Assembly (NCBI GenBank): GCA_905250075.1
Contig: CAJNOP010000208.1
Location: forward strand, 207,682-271,681
DNA length: 64,000 bases
Direction of reading: 5' to 3'
Origin: Rotaria sp. Silwood1
Taxonomy: Eukaryota > Rotifera > Eurotatoria > Philodinida > Philodinidae
Below, piece after piece: positions 35,989 to 47,633 of the stretch. The translations under genes and the position numbers were made by a program. The notes under the pieces are model-generated. The model did not search any database and was not told the DNA's origin. It saw nothing but the letters and a program-made list of their open reading frames with translations. Each line of letters begins with the position of its first letter. The first letter of the stretch is position 1.

Positions 35989-36062
35989 CGCCTTCTAGTC
36001 TAATTGGCTTAGGACAACTGCCCGGATAGCAGAAGGTATGGGTTCGAGTCCCATGAAGGTCA
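35989..36062 (+). tRNA. tRNA-like unit in the 5' LTR (probably not a functional tRNA)
   Basis: 74 nt fold as a cloverleaf. The acceptor is CGCCTTC/GAAGGTC (one C-C mismatch, one G-T). The D arm is GTCT/GGAC with GG in the loop. The anticodon stem is CTGC/GCAG. The T arm is ATGGG-TTCGAGT-CCCAT, perfect. The anticodon loop CCGGATA has C where U33 is invariant, so translation use is unlikely; a decayed tRNA-Arg-like origin is possible. The A-box-like motif TAGTCTAATTGG has one departure from consensus, the B box GGTTCGAGTCC is perfect, and TTTTT follows at 36065-36069, as in pol III genes. Confidence 0.6.
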
Positions 36063-36095
36063 TCTTTTTCATCGTTCTGTCACATAACATCAGTG

Positions 36096-36676
36096 CAGAG
36101 ATGTCCATCGCGGCGCTGCCGCGCCGCTGCCGCTGCCGCTGCCGCTGCCGCGGTGGCGGTGGCGGCGCGGCAGCGGCAGGTTTTTAAAAAAAATCACCGC
36201 GGCAGCGGCGCGGTAGCGGCAGATTTTTTTAAAAGTCATCGCGGCAGCGGCGCGGTAGCGGCAGGTTTTTTAAAAAACCATCGCGGCAGCGGCGCGGCAG
36301 CGGCAGGATTTTTTTGGAGGACATTGAAAAACTGTATGAATTTAATAGAATTTCACGATTTACAAATGAAACGCCCTGATATTGAATAAATCTGATGGAC
36401 TAGTACCCATATCTCTGGTCAAATATAGTCACAGCAGTGAAATTAGAAACACTTTTTTGAAAATCGTCGCGGCAGCGGCGCGGTAGCGGCACGTTTATTT
36501 TATAATTCATCGCGGCAGCGGCGCGGCAGCGTTTCTTTTATAAGTCATCGCGGTGCGGCAGCGTCGCGGCAACATTTTTTTATAAACCGCCGCGGCGCGG
36601 CAGCGGTGCGGCAGCTTTTTTTTTCTAAGGCCGCGGCGCGGCAGCGGCAGATTTTCAGCCGCGATGGACATCTCTG
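36096..36676. mobile_element. GC-rich hAT-type MITE nested in the 5' LTR
   Basis: Perfect 19-bp terminal inverted repeats, CAGAGATGTCCATCGCGGC, are flanked by the exact 8-bp target duplication CATCAGTG (36088-36095 and 36677-36684). This is the hAT signature. The interior is a run of units of about 50 bp built on GCGGCAGCGGCGCGG, separated by T-rich linkers, in both halves. It has no coding capacity; the alanine/arginine-rich open frames here are by-products of the repeat. Its GC content is far above anything nearby. Confidence 0.85.
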
Positions 36677-36726
36677 CATCAGTGACACTGCTTGTCTCTT
36701 TCGTTCTATACATATGGAGCTAACAA

Positions 36727-36743
36727 TGGTGGAGAAGTTGGGC
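36727..36743 (+). other. Candidate primer-binding site of TRIM
   Basis: TGGTGGAGAAGTTGGGC starts one base after the left LTR. TGG would pair with a tRNA 3' CCA. The priming tRNA is not identified. Confidence 0.5.
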
Positions 36744-36832
36744 AAGCAGTACACCGTATATACAACTCCAGCACATGTTCGTACGTTCTCCTCTATGTGA
36801 AAGAATACATAGAAAAGCAAAAAGAACTGTGC

Positions 36833-36843
36833 AAAGGGGGAGG
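36833..36843 (+). other. Polypurine tract of TRIM
   Basis: AAAGGGGGAGG directly abuts the right LTR, the place where plus-strand DNA synthesis is primed in LTR retroelements. Confidence 0.75.
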
Positions 36844-37040
36844 TGTTAGCGTCCATGATGGATCACTTGGACGCTAAACGATGATTAAGATGCGCCTTCT
36901 AGTCTAATTGGCTTAGGACAACTGCCCGGATAGCAGAAGGTATGGGTTCGAGTCCCATGAAGGTCATCTTTTTCATCGTTCTGTCACATAACATCAGTGA
37001 CACTGCTTGTCTCTTTCGTTCTATACATATGGAGCTAACA
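36844..37040 (+). repeat. 3' LTR of TRIM (intact, 197 bp)
   Basis: It is identical base for base to the 5' LTR once the MITE is removed. It begins TGTTAGC, ends GCTAACA, and is followed by AATAC. Confidence 0.9.
36893..36966 (+). tRNA. tRNA-like unit in the 3' LTR
   Basis: It is an identical copy of the unit at 35989-36062, with the same A-box-like motif, B box and downstream TTTTT (36969-36973). Confidence 0.6.
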
Positions 37041-37045
37041 AATAC

Positions 37046-38183
37046 ATTTACAAATACTCATGAAACAAAATATAAAAGTATATGGGTGATTTGCAATCTA
37101 TTGGTAACATTTAAAAATAAGAAGAGGTCGGAAAGAAAGTTTTTAATCAATATGTTTAGTCTTTCTCATTTCATTACTGTATGTTAAAGGAGAATAGGAA
37201 AATATTTTTTCCGACTACCACTATGAATGCAATCGATATACAGAGGTTCTAAGAAATCGATATGATAGGTCTTGATGAGATGAATTCAATGAGACATGAT
37301 GTTAAAAAATTGGCTTTTGACCTTTGTAGCATCTGTTGTTTGAGTACTATATGCGATCAAAAGTTGATGTTTTGCCTGATGATGAGTGTTCAATAGTGGA
37401 TCAAAGCAAAGAAAAAGTATTCAAATTGAATAGCATGAAACAGAACTATTGTCAATGGATATTGCATATTGCAACGGTACCAATTGATTGTAAAGTACTC
37501 ATTTTTTTTATCGAAGTTTAATTGTATCCGAATTTTACGTGCCTCATAAATGATATGTAAAGTATAGATATATGACGTTGTTAAGTTTTATGCATTCCCT
37601 ATGGTAGTATAATAGCTGTCTTCTTGTAGAATTTAATATTCCAAAAATTTGAAATTGTACTACTTTTTTTTTTCATAAAAATACTTTGGAAAATCATTTT
37701 CCGATATTAACATAGAATAAATCATTGGTCTAAAAGAAAATGATTTGAGATCAAATACTCATCAAAGGAATAATAAAAATTACATATGTACAAGGCCAAT
37801 TTTGTTTTACTATTTTTGACATAATGATTTGCAATGTTTTATGATTCGATTCGAATTCAGATTTCCCAAAGTCTTCATTATAGATGTAAAGCGACAACTA
37901 CGACAAGGTTTTCTGTAGGCTAATTAGTATCCCAATAAAGTAATGTTGTACCGAAAACGACCTTATGTAAATAGGCAAATTTTCTGTTCCTTTCCTTTTT
38001 TTCAACGTTCTGTATAAAAATCAAAAACAAGTAGTTGGTTGCACAACGTGATGTTAATAATGTCAGAGCATTTTTGTTTTTGTCGTGTGGTTACAGCTAT
38101 TTGTTAGTTAACAAAATATTGTGAAACTGAATTTATTCAAAAATGTTTCTCAATAGAATTTGATGAATAATTTTTATTTTTAG
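37046..38183. other. Intergenic, upstream of F-box gene
   Basis: AT-rich. A short frame at 37336-37521 is unrecognised. The last bases (ATTTTTATTTTTAG at about 38170-38183) form a splice-acceptor-like tract abutting the next ATG. Confidence 0.4.
38170..38183 (+). other. Possible trans-splice / 5' UTR acceptor at the F-box start codon
   Basis: ATTTTTATTTTTAG lies directly before ATG. Bdelloids are known to add a spliced leader to mRNAs, so this may be a trans-splice acceptor. A cis intron in the leader is the alternative. Confidence 0.4.
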
Positions 38184-40457
38184 ATGGCTGAAGTTTTTAC
38201 TTTCGAAATGTTGCCTGACGAAATGATATTACAAGTGTGTAGATATCTTCGTGGATCTGATGTTTTGTATTCTTTTTTCAATCTCAATACTCGTCTTAAC
38301 CATACAATAACAGATTACTGTCATTATATGAATCTAATAGGTATTCGTCATCATCAATTTGATCATGTTGTCTCTGAAATTTTACCATGCATTGGTTCTT
38401 ATATTCGATCATTTATGCTTAATGGTAATTGGGAGACAATACTCTCTACTAAAGCATTAACTATTCTTTTTGCACCGTCAATTTCATTTATGTTTTCTAA
38501 ACTTCAAAAACTAACATTAAAATTATTTAGTGGTGAAAGACTTTTAGCATTTCTTGACAATATGATAGATTTTTTGCAACTGGTCAAACTTGATATTCGA
38601 TTTCTTAAAAAAGATGCTGATGATAAATTAATGACAAAGATCTTTGCTTCTAACAATGGACGACTTCAATCGATATCATTTGATGATGAGTCAATTGCTT
38701 TGAAACTATCCGAAGATGATGATAAAAATATGTTATTTCCAAATATTCAAGAACTTAGAATTAAATTAGAATTTATCAATATACTACCACGTCTTTTTAA
38801 AATCATACCCAACGTACAACGTTTACATGTATGTGTTGAAAAAACATTGGATGAAGAAGATCATAATCACTTATTCATTGATTTATCACCATTTATTTAT
38901 TTAACTGATTTTCATTTACGTTTGGTCAAATCTTTAGGAATGTTCGACGACATAACTAATATATTAAGACAAATGCCATTTCTACAAAAATTAACACTTG
39001 ATTTATGGACACGTGATGAACGTTTAATCAACGGAAAGAATCTAATTTCAATACTTCCTTCATCTCTCAAACAGTTTCATTTTCTCATACGATATTATAT
39101 TTCAGAAACAAATTTTGAAATAGATCATGTACTTCCAACATGGCCAAAGCATATACCAATAAAATATTTTTTGGATGAAGATAATAATTGTGTAATACTG
39201 TATACTATACCTTGTTGCTTACGTTCAACTATTTTATCAGCAACAATAAGTAAAAACTTGCCATCTTCTTGGACACATATACAACAAGTTGAAGATTTAC
39301 AAATCAACGATGTAACATCATTTAATGAAATACTTTTAATAGTGCAACATTTTCATCGACTTCAAAGACTCACAATTGATGTAAAAAACAAATTAGAAAA
39401 TGGTAGGTATCAATATTTCTAATTGTTTAATAGGTATTTTTATATAGAGCAAATATTCTAAATAATTGCACTAGTCTACTAATTAATATAGGTGATAGAT
39501 ATTTATAATGAAATTGCTCAATAACAAAGAACTACAAAGATATAGAAAAGAGCGAATCTTTTTTTTTGTGATCGATTCATAATCATAATTTAGTTAGCTT
39601 TATTCATAAATGTAATTACTTATTTCACAGAAGACATAATCGAAAATATTCAACGAGAGTACTATAGATCAAACTAATTGTAGTATGTCAGAACATGAAA
39701 CAAATCGAGATTTGAGAAGTTCTAAGTATGAAATAGTCTAGAAAAAACTCTTACCTTCAAAAGAAAGCTTGAAGAAATAAGCATATTTATTAAATCTAAT
39801 ACAAGATATAGAATAGTTCCATATGAAAATGTTTTTTTTTTGCATTATTTCTTAATTAAATTATCATAATATGCATATCTATTTGTAAATCTTATCACAA
39901 TTAAATTTTAATATTATTTTTAAAAAATTTAATCTATCTGCTTTCTTTTTATATATAAAGTAACGACATCGGTTCCATCTATTCGTCTTTATTTACCTCG
40001 GCTTAAGAAACTTGAAATACATGGTGTATGTCAATTATTTCCTTTGCTTCAGGCAGCACCTAATCTCGAATTTTTAATCGTCCAATATGATTGTCTTAAG
40101 ACTCTACTTGATGATGAACCAACATGCAATTTATTACGAAAACGAATTGTTCGTCTTGAAATTTTTCAAGGAGAAAATATTGATTCAGAAGAATTACAAC
40201 GTATCGCTCATGTATTCAATAATCTTATTGAATTTATTTTAAATATGAAAGAATCAAAAATAGTTATTGATCTGATTATATTGACAGCACTTACACTTTG
40301 GAATAAGAAAGAACTATTTTCATTACATATCGGTGGCTCAATGTCAGATGAAGCAACTCAAAATCTTCAAAAGTGGCTTATCAATCATACAGATTTAACA
40401 TTAGATCATTCTTTTGCAACCACATATGAAAGCAATTGGTTTTCATTATGGTGGTAG
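38184..40457 (+). CDS. F-box / leucine-rich-repeat protein (bdelloid-expanded type)
   Basis: Two exons, 38184-39402 and 39961-40457, join in phase 1 (LEN|VTTSVPSIR) to give 571 residues. Residues about 6-50 are an F-box: FEMLPDEMILQVCRYLRGSD followed by VLYSFFNLNTRLNHTI. The rest consists of irregular leucine-rich repeats (LQKLTLKLF, FPNIQELRIKLEF, FLQKLTLDLW, LQRLTIDVKN, LKKLEIHGV). F-box proteins link substrates to SCF ubiquitin ligases through Skp1, and the LRR domain would pick the substrate, which is unknown here. The 558-bp intron is long compared with the 50-70 bp introns elsewhere and has no evident element. A perfect acceptor tract touches the ATG, suggesting a spliced leader or 5' UTR intron. 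Two broken relatives lie at 8967-9716 and 61675-61948. Confidence 0.88.
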
Positions 40458-43400
40458 TTATAACATAACAGTAGTGCTTATTCAAATTAGGATTAATTCT
40501 ATAATCATATATTATTACAGACTAAGGCATGATAATTTTTAATGTTAGAATTTATTTCAATTATAAAAGGTGATACAACATTTTTTGTGATTTTTGCTAT
40601 CATGCATTGAACAAGAATTGTTTTAATGCTTTTTTTTTTCATATTTAGCCTATTGAATTTTGATCTTCTTAAAAAGAATAAAACATAATCATGTAGTATT
40701 AGATTTTTTTGAATTATTCATCTTTATTTCATATGTACTTTCACTTTTGACACAACGATTGATAGAAAATATGTATTTGTCGTGATATTGCATTCGTAAA
40801 TTCGCTATCAAATTATCAATAGTCGATGTTATATACTAATTTGAATATTTTCGTTTGTAGTATCGATCCTCTATTCATCAATAATAGAAAATTGTGTTTT
40901 GCTTGAGCCTTTTTAATTATCAGTTATGTGCTAGTCTCTCTTTTGTTTACATTCATTACTCAAAAAATATTCTCAGACTTTATTACTTCAAGATTTCGAA
41001 GCAAAATTTAGTTTAAGAATTGAATTTCGATTACTTGCCACATCATGTAAATTTTGCTTATGAAACGGCTGATGATAATTTTGAAATATTACAAAGCTTC
41101 TTGCTTACGAATTAATGTATTTATTGACAATTGATAATTATGTACAATTAATCGATTTTAATTCTAATTTATTCGAAAATAATACCTGTAGAATATTTAA
41201 TTTGTTCTTGTGATTTATACGAATAATCTCATTTATCTATACTCATTGAAAAAAGTAAACCAAAATCACATATAGTAAATATGACAAATAAATTAATGAT
41301 TGACAATATTTTTTTTTTGTACAGATTCTTTTCCATTCGAAACGCTACTTCATCAACAGTAAAATATTTTCATAATTCAACTTGTATGAATATAATTAAT
41401 CAATAGTCCAATGACAAGAAGAAAAACGATTGATGATAAATTCTTGATTATTACATAGTTCTTTTGATTTGTATTTTAATGTATTTGTTTCAACATTATG
41501 TTTTTTTCGAATATAAAAGTCAATATTACAGTTTTTTGTTATTGTTATGAATATGAATAGTCTTTTGAGAGAATTATGAATAGAACTCATCATGTCTGTA
41601 ATGATTTCGATTCGATTAGTTGAACTTGTATTTCAAGATGACTTTCATTAAGTTTTTATATATTAAAAAAAAAAAACCTACCTCTATTTGTTTTTATTCA
41701 TTAAGACTGAAAACAGTTCTAATGACAAATCTTGTTTATTGATTTAACAAGATTTTTTAATACGCTTTGTTGTTGATTGCTTTTACTGTTCTTATTTTAA
41801 AGATATTCGTTTACTTATAAAATGAATTTTTTTTAGTAAAACTAATTTCCATTCAATGTATTCAAGTGATTCTATTTCAAAGAATTAAAATATATGTTAC
41901 ATTGAATGTAAATTTTCATGAAGAAAATGTATCTTCCACTGACAAATTTTGGTATTGATGTGTATCACTTCTTTTATTGCTACATTATTTGATATTCAAA
42001 GTTGACTCATTCATTGATGTGTATAGTTGATTTGCTGATATGCATAGGCAAAAACGTTTGTATGAATTGATAGTCAACAATTACTTGTAAAAAGGAAGAA
42101 AAGAAATGACAACAGTGATTTGACGTAAAAGAAAAAACAAAAAGATTATAGGGTTGTTTTTCTTCGCAGTTCACTTTTTACTTAAATAAACTAATACTTC
42201 ATGAAGTTTTTTCAGGTTCTCGGTAGTTACTCTTTTTGTTTGTGTTATGATTATTCTTTCTTTTTTGCACGAAAAATAGTGTCAATAGAAATGAAGCAAA
42301 ATCTTAGAATAACAAAACAACACGAAAAATAGGATCCATTAAGAAAAAAGCGAGAAATCTATCATTTTCTTCGACTAGTATTCATTTCTATCAATTATTT
42401 GAAATCAACAACTTCTCATCATATCGATAGAAATGAACTGACAAGAGTCGCTAAACGATATCTGCATAAAAGATTATCTTTTTCGAGTCGTTTCTATGTT
42501 GTTCATGATTGGTTCTATACTTTCTGAGAATCATATGCAATAATAATGAGTCAATTATCAATAAACACAAGCGAATCACTTGTTTGATTTAGAATTCAGA
42601 ATACGAATTTATTTCTTGATTTGTAGGCTTGGCAATGGAAAAAAAAAACTTGTTTAATTAGCATAATGACTGTAATGCATTACACTTTTGACATTGTGTT
42701 CTGAGTGATATAGCTCGAAGTATCAACTTGAGTCTCGTTACTTATTAAGTTAATGTACGATAAATTTCTAAATTGTTATTATATTCTCATTTTTATCTTC
42801 ATTAAAAGTGAATAGTTTTATGAATTTAAAGTGTTTTCACATGTCAGGTACCGACTGCTGTTGAACAGTGATCAAAAAAATAGAAACAATGGTACATGAT
42901 ACTGTGTTGCAATTGAATGAGATATCATGTAAACAATGAAACTCTGACAACACCATCGGTTGAAGTGTTACAAAGTAGACGAGGAAGAGTAAAACATATG
43001 AAATAAGAACAAGACAAGTGTGTTTATTTCATGGATTTTTTTTCATCTCTCTACTCATTTTAATAAAGCCTGAAATTTTCAATTTCTCAATGATAGAAAT
43101 CAGATTTTTTTTCAGTTTTAAAATGATTTTTTGCGTTGCTCACTCCATATAAATATAGCTTTATCTTTTCAATTTCAGTAATACATAAAAAAAATACTAC
43201 AACAAGTAAGTGAAGACATCATAGTTACATCTGCTGCTGGCAAAGTTTAAAAAAAATAATATACTGATAAATATTGATGAGTTTCGTTTAGATTTTGTTT
43301 TCAAAAATCTTCAAACTTTTATTTCCTAGACTAGAATTGTGTAGTGATATTCCGTCCCACATCTACTCGATTTTCCAATCTTATGCACGGTTAGAGTTAA

Positions 43401-43814
43401 TGTAGTATCGAGTATAAAAATTGAACCTTCCTAGCACAAAAATCTATCTGAAATTATGCTATTTAATAAAATCTTAATGTTTATGTTTTCGATTACAATT
43501 GAATTGTGACGCAGGTACGGCATTATTACGTCATAATTGCTAAAAACAGAACTAACATGAGCAATTCCTGCTGCATATTAAGTTTATTTTTATGGCGAAT
43601 TTTTTTTTTGCTTTTTACTCTAGACGTGGAAAGAAAAACAAGTTTTGTCAATTTTTTTGCATCGTCAAAAACATAAGACACATGGAACTACATATCGTGT
43701 CATACATGAGAGAGACATGACATCAACGCATTGATGTTTTTTTTTGGAATTCAAACATTCTAGTGAAACTATAAAACATATTTATTCATTGTAGGGTCGG
43801 GTTCTTATCAAAAT
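40458..43814. other. Intergenic, no gene recognised
   Basis: 3.3 kb of strongly AT-rich DNA without coding signal or clear repeats. The last bases before 43815 include an acceptor-like TTCATTGTAG (about 43786-43795). Confidence 0.4.
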
Positions 43815-44261
43815 ATGTCAACAAATCCTTATGATATCAGTAGTACTATATATGCGATTAATGTACCAAATCTTTCACTAAAAGAATTGGATAATCGAAT
43901 TGTGCATTGCTCAAATACAGATGTGCCGATCTTACTGCAAGAAGATCCGTCTCCTGACAAAATTTTGGTATTTCGCATCGATCAACTGCCAAGCGTTCAA
44001 CGATTATTCTCAGATAATTCTATTCGTCGAGCTTTTTCTTTAAACAATGGAGAAGACGGGCACACATCATACAGTCATCTTGAAGATAGAATTCAAGTTG
44101 TCAATAATGAAAGAGAACTGATGCTTTCTTTATGTATAGAAAGTATGCTTTCTTTTATTGATGAGGCCTCTAAACATGAAAAAACAGACGACAGGAGTCT
44201 CGCCAATCGGTGCTACTGGCAGGCACTTCGTTTTTTGGATTTCGCTGATCATTATGTATAG
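43815..44261 (+). CDS. Small protein of a local three-member family
   Basis: 148 residues, single exon, no signal peptide. It aligns along most of its length with the broken gene at 47634-48062. DNRIVHCSNTD pairs with DNQIVLCSDID, DQLPSVQRLFSDNSIRRAFSLNN with KQLPMLQSSLHDDSIHRVFALRN, and IESMLSFIDEASKHEKTDD with IESMHCFVNEALKHETADD. The middle also lines up more weakly with 49087-49584. The alternating strand/helix layout resembles the N-terminal receiver-like region of large bdelloid proteins that continue into ART or TPR domains, but here nothing follows. Function is unknown. The C-terminal helix (LANRCYWQALRFLDFADHYV) resembles the start of a TPR. Confidence that it is a real gene is good because its sequence is conserved in the paralogue. 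Confidence 0.7.
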   Translation: MSTNPYDISSTIYAINVPNLSLKELDNRIVHCSNTDVPILLQEDPSPDKILVFRIDQLPSVQRLFSDNSIRRAFSLNNGEDGHTSYSHLEDRIQVVNNERELMLSLCIESMLSFIDEASKHEKTDDRSLANRCYWQALRFLDFADHYV

Positions 44262-46819
44262 TCTCAATACTTCGTGATCAGGTAGTATCATTAATAGAAA
44301 AATTTTTTGTACATTTCTCAATCATTTTTGCAGTGTAAATTTTTTTTGCTGAATAAAACGTATTTGTACGTTATTGTATAATTTTTTACTTTGTAATAAA
44401 CTGGAATAGAATTCAAACATGTGACGAAGAATATTAATCGTATTACTCGGCATAATAACACCTTGTCTGTATCAGATCACCTCGTTTTCCGTTCGAATGT
44501 TCTGGATCAAGTTGACATTGATTTTTTCAAAAAAAGACGTTTTTAGAACTATAGAATGTCAGAGTTTATAATGTTCATTACAAACTATCAAAGTAATAAT
44601 GGATCATAACATGACAAACGGATCAATACTGTGATGAATCAAGGATAACATGACATAAGAGCAAGTCATATTAGAGTTATCGTTATCAAACAACTTCATA
44701 TTATTATAAAATACAAATGAAATCATGTTGTCGAGACAGACATAGTAGTTTCTTTGCAAGAATTTAAAAAATATAACAGTACCTATTATCCAGAGAACTT
44801 TTGTCTTCTACCAAAAGATGTTCGATGACAACTAATATCTGCATTTAAAAAATAGATAATTTTTTTCATGTCAGATTAAAAAACGTCGCCCTCAATTATG
44901 TCAATTTTCTGATATATGATAAATTTCATGCAAAATGAGACATATTCACCTTTCACTTGACTTCAATTCTTTACAAAGATTATTGCTTTGAATAAGTTCT
45001 CTTAGCGTAAATTTATGTCAAAACATTAGCTCTATCAAATGACACTTAATTATAATTAATTAATTAAAAATTAATTAGCGAATATGTATCTAACAATATG
45101 AGAAAACATTCAAAAACTCCATGACAGACTTTGTTGTTCGAACTATATCGATGATGAAATTTTCAGCTAGACACTACTTCAAAACGTTTCTTTTTAACAA
45201 ATCGTTTTATAGAGACCTTATCAAGTTTCAAAATAAAAGTTTTAGTCTTATCATTTTCTAAAAATTCTGAAGAAAGATTTTTACCATTTAGAATTGATTT
45301 TGAACCTATCATTTAGTTATAAGAGTTTTTGTTGGATTGATTATTCATACTCCGTCACTTTAGTCGATGCCCATTTAAAGTTGGGTCACTCATGGTAGTT
45401 TTGCAGTGACAACTCTTTTTAACAAGTTACTAGAGCTGATTTTTCTTTTATAAAAATGAGTTCTATATACACAACAAAAAATCTTCTAGATATTTTGTTA
45501 AAGTTACAGAGAAACAATGTTTCTTACTTCAAGAAATACACCAATGATGCTCTTGCGATGAATGATAATTGTTGTCGACTATTGATCTTTCTATTTAAGC
45601 GTATACCGATCATCACTACAGGCGATATATTTGTCCAAATAGTATTCAATAGAAACCAAATACGACATTGTCGAATATAACATGCATGGATTACGTCAAT
45701 GGCATATCTCAAAGAACAATCTAACTATCTGTCTGATGATTGAATCATTTAACTTTATTAAGTTAAACGACAGAAAAAAGTGTGAATGTTCGGTGTTCGA
45801 CGTAGAGCAATCATGCTTTGTTGAGGTATAGACAAGTATTTTCGAAAGAAATTCGCCTCTATAATATACTATAGATTTATTCCTGAATCAAGATAGAACC
45901 GAAAACTTGATTAGATCTTGAACAATGCTTCATATAAAATGGTTAATAATCGCATTCTATAGATAGCAACAATGATAGAAAAAAATCATCGAGCGATTTT
46001 TCATTTTTTTATGGTAAGTCAAATGCTTGACTTAGTGTCTATTAAGAATGGTCATGTGCCTACTTGAAAATTCATATTGAAATAATTTTTAGAAGGAGAG
46101 AATAATTTGAGAGAACAAAATAAACGACTAAATTCATTTAGAGATATTCTTTCTACGTTTGTCCTTTATCATATTCAAAATAATCTCTGTTATCAAGAAT
46201 ATATATTATTTCTTTACAGAAATCATATTGTGAAAATCTATTCAGTATTCTATACAATGGAATAAATATAAACTTTTTTGAATCGTTGTATCACAAAAGA
46301 TTGAAGCTTATACCAAAAGTCACATTGTATTAACAATTGACAATGCATTATGAAATAAAGTTTAACATTTTTCTAAACGAGAAGCTTTCATTACAAGTTA
46401 AAACTTTCCTTTGTATAAATTTATGGATTTCGATCATCCGAAAATAAATTAAAACAAAAATATTTTTACATTCGATTGCATTCAAAAAGTCATAAATTTC
46501 TAAAGCACAATGATATTTTGACTGTAATTGTTATTCGCAATTGTCATTTCCAACTGCAAGAATAATCTGCCTATGTCAGTCATCGAATAGTCACAAGCTT
46601 GCAGAAAGCAGGCAAACAACAATGTCATATTCAACATATCAATCAAAGACATGTATTACTAATACAAAGAATTTTTCTATCACCATCTAGGTGAATAATA
46701 AAAACAGATGAATAAGAAAGGTAACACTCGGCAAAAAGTCGAAAAACAATTTGTATATTTGTTTTGTGACATACTCTGCTTGTTTCTATTGACAGCTGAA
46801 TTTTTTTCTTGGAAGAAAC
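44262..46819. other. Intergenic, no gene recognised
   Basis: AT-rich DNA. Short frames such as 45456-45680 show nothing recognisable. Confidence 0.4.
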
Positions 46820-47000
46820 TAAACCCCCCCTCATAATAAAAGACCCCCCCATATTAGAAGACCCCCCGTTTTAGAAGACCCCTCCGGAGGAGTCACTTCA
46901 TAGAAATTTCTTTTTTTCACCAGCAAAAATTTACAAAATTTACAAAAGTTCGCTGGACCATAATAGAAGACCCGGGGTCTTTTATTGTAGGGGGGGTTTA
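46820..47000. mobile_element. 181-bp C-rich palindromic MITE-like element
   Basis: The left end TAAACCCCCCCTCATAATAA and the right end on the opposite strand (TAAACCCCCCCTACAATAA) are near-identical inverted repeats. Inside, AGACCCC recurs at least four times (about 46851-46880) and CCTCCGGAGG is a perfect palindrome. No target duplication is evident. Confidence 0.6.
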
Positions 47001-47633
47001 CGTTATTTATTACCAATATAAATTGTTCTGTACATTCTACCTCTTGTTTAAAATTAATCTAAGTTTATCATTGCGAATCTCTCACCTGTTAGAAGTTAAT
47101 CACATTATAACAAAGGTAAGTGAACGAAAAAAACCTATCATTATATGCATTAATCATAGAATTCTAATCAGAAGTTTCGCTTTTCGATTTATTACATTGA
47201 TGAAGATATATTCCAACATAACTTTGGATATCTATATGAATGAACATTAATATCTCAAGATAAAAGGAATCGACTATTTCGAAGTTTAAAATCAAAAAGC
47301 AGAACTAGAGTTTAGTCAAGAATAATATCAAAGCCATTATGAGATTTTATTAAGCACTTTTTTCATATTAAGAATAGTTCTTTTGTCTCTATTTTGTCGT
47401 CAGACAATTTATTATTCTAGTTTCTTCTTTTTTTGGTGTAAAATTGATAGTTTCTAGATTTATTTTGTATGATCAAATGAATAAATAAATTGAAGAGTGT
47501 TAGATGATACAATATTTGATAAATCCAAAACATCTTAACACAACCACAGTTCATGTATTTAGAATCTGGTATTCTGTTGCATTTTGTTGAAGTGATTACT
47601 TATCAGAACATTACGCAAAAACTTGCTACGACA
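47001..47633. other. Intergenic
   Basis: AT-rich, no recognised feature. Confidence 0.35.

Larger units (their letters stand above)
35940..36725 (+). repeat. 5' LTR of TRIM, interrupted by a hAT-type MITE
   Basis: LTR sequence occupies 35940-36095 and 36685-36725, interrupted by the MITE and its second target copy. It opens with a perfect 10-bp hairpin (TTAGCGTCCA ... TGGACGCTAA) and is followed by the tRNA-like unit. Confidence 0.9.
35940..37040 (+). mobile_element. TRIM: miniature LTR retroelement with tRNA-like LTRs
   Basis: Two identical 197-bp LTRs begin TGTTAGC and end GCTAACA (TG...CA). They flank a 118-bp internal region at 36726-36843. The 5-bp target duplication AATAC is at 35935-35939 and 37041-37045. 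Just after the left LTR lies TGGTGGAGAAGTTGGGC (36727-36743), a candidate primer-binding site beginning with the TGG that pairs with tRNA CCA. Immediately before the right LTR lies AAAGGGGGAGG (36833-36843), a canonical polypurine tract. There is no gag or pol, so it depends on a partner element. Identical LTRs mean recent insertion. The left LTR is interrupted by a 581-bp MITE; subtracting it plus one 8-bp duplication gives 197 bp exactly. Without that insertion the element is 512 bp. Confidence 0.9.

Noticed and set aside
36093-36389. Alanine-rich 98-residue open frame
   Set aside because: It lies inside the GC-rich MITE; the amino-acid runs come from the GCGGCAGCG repeat.
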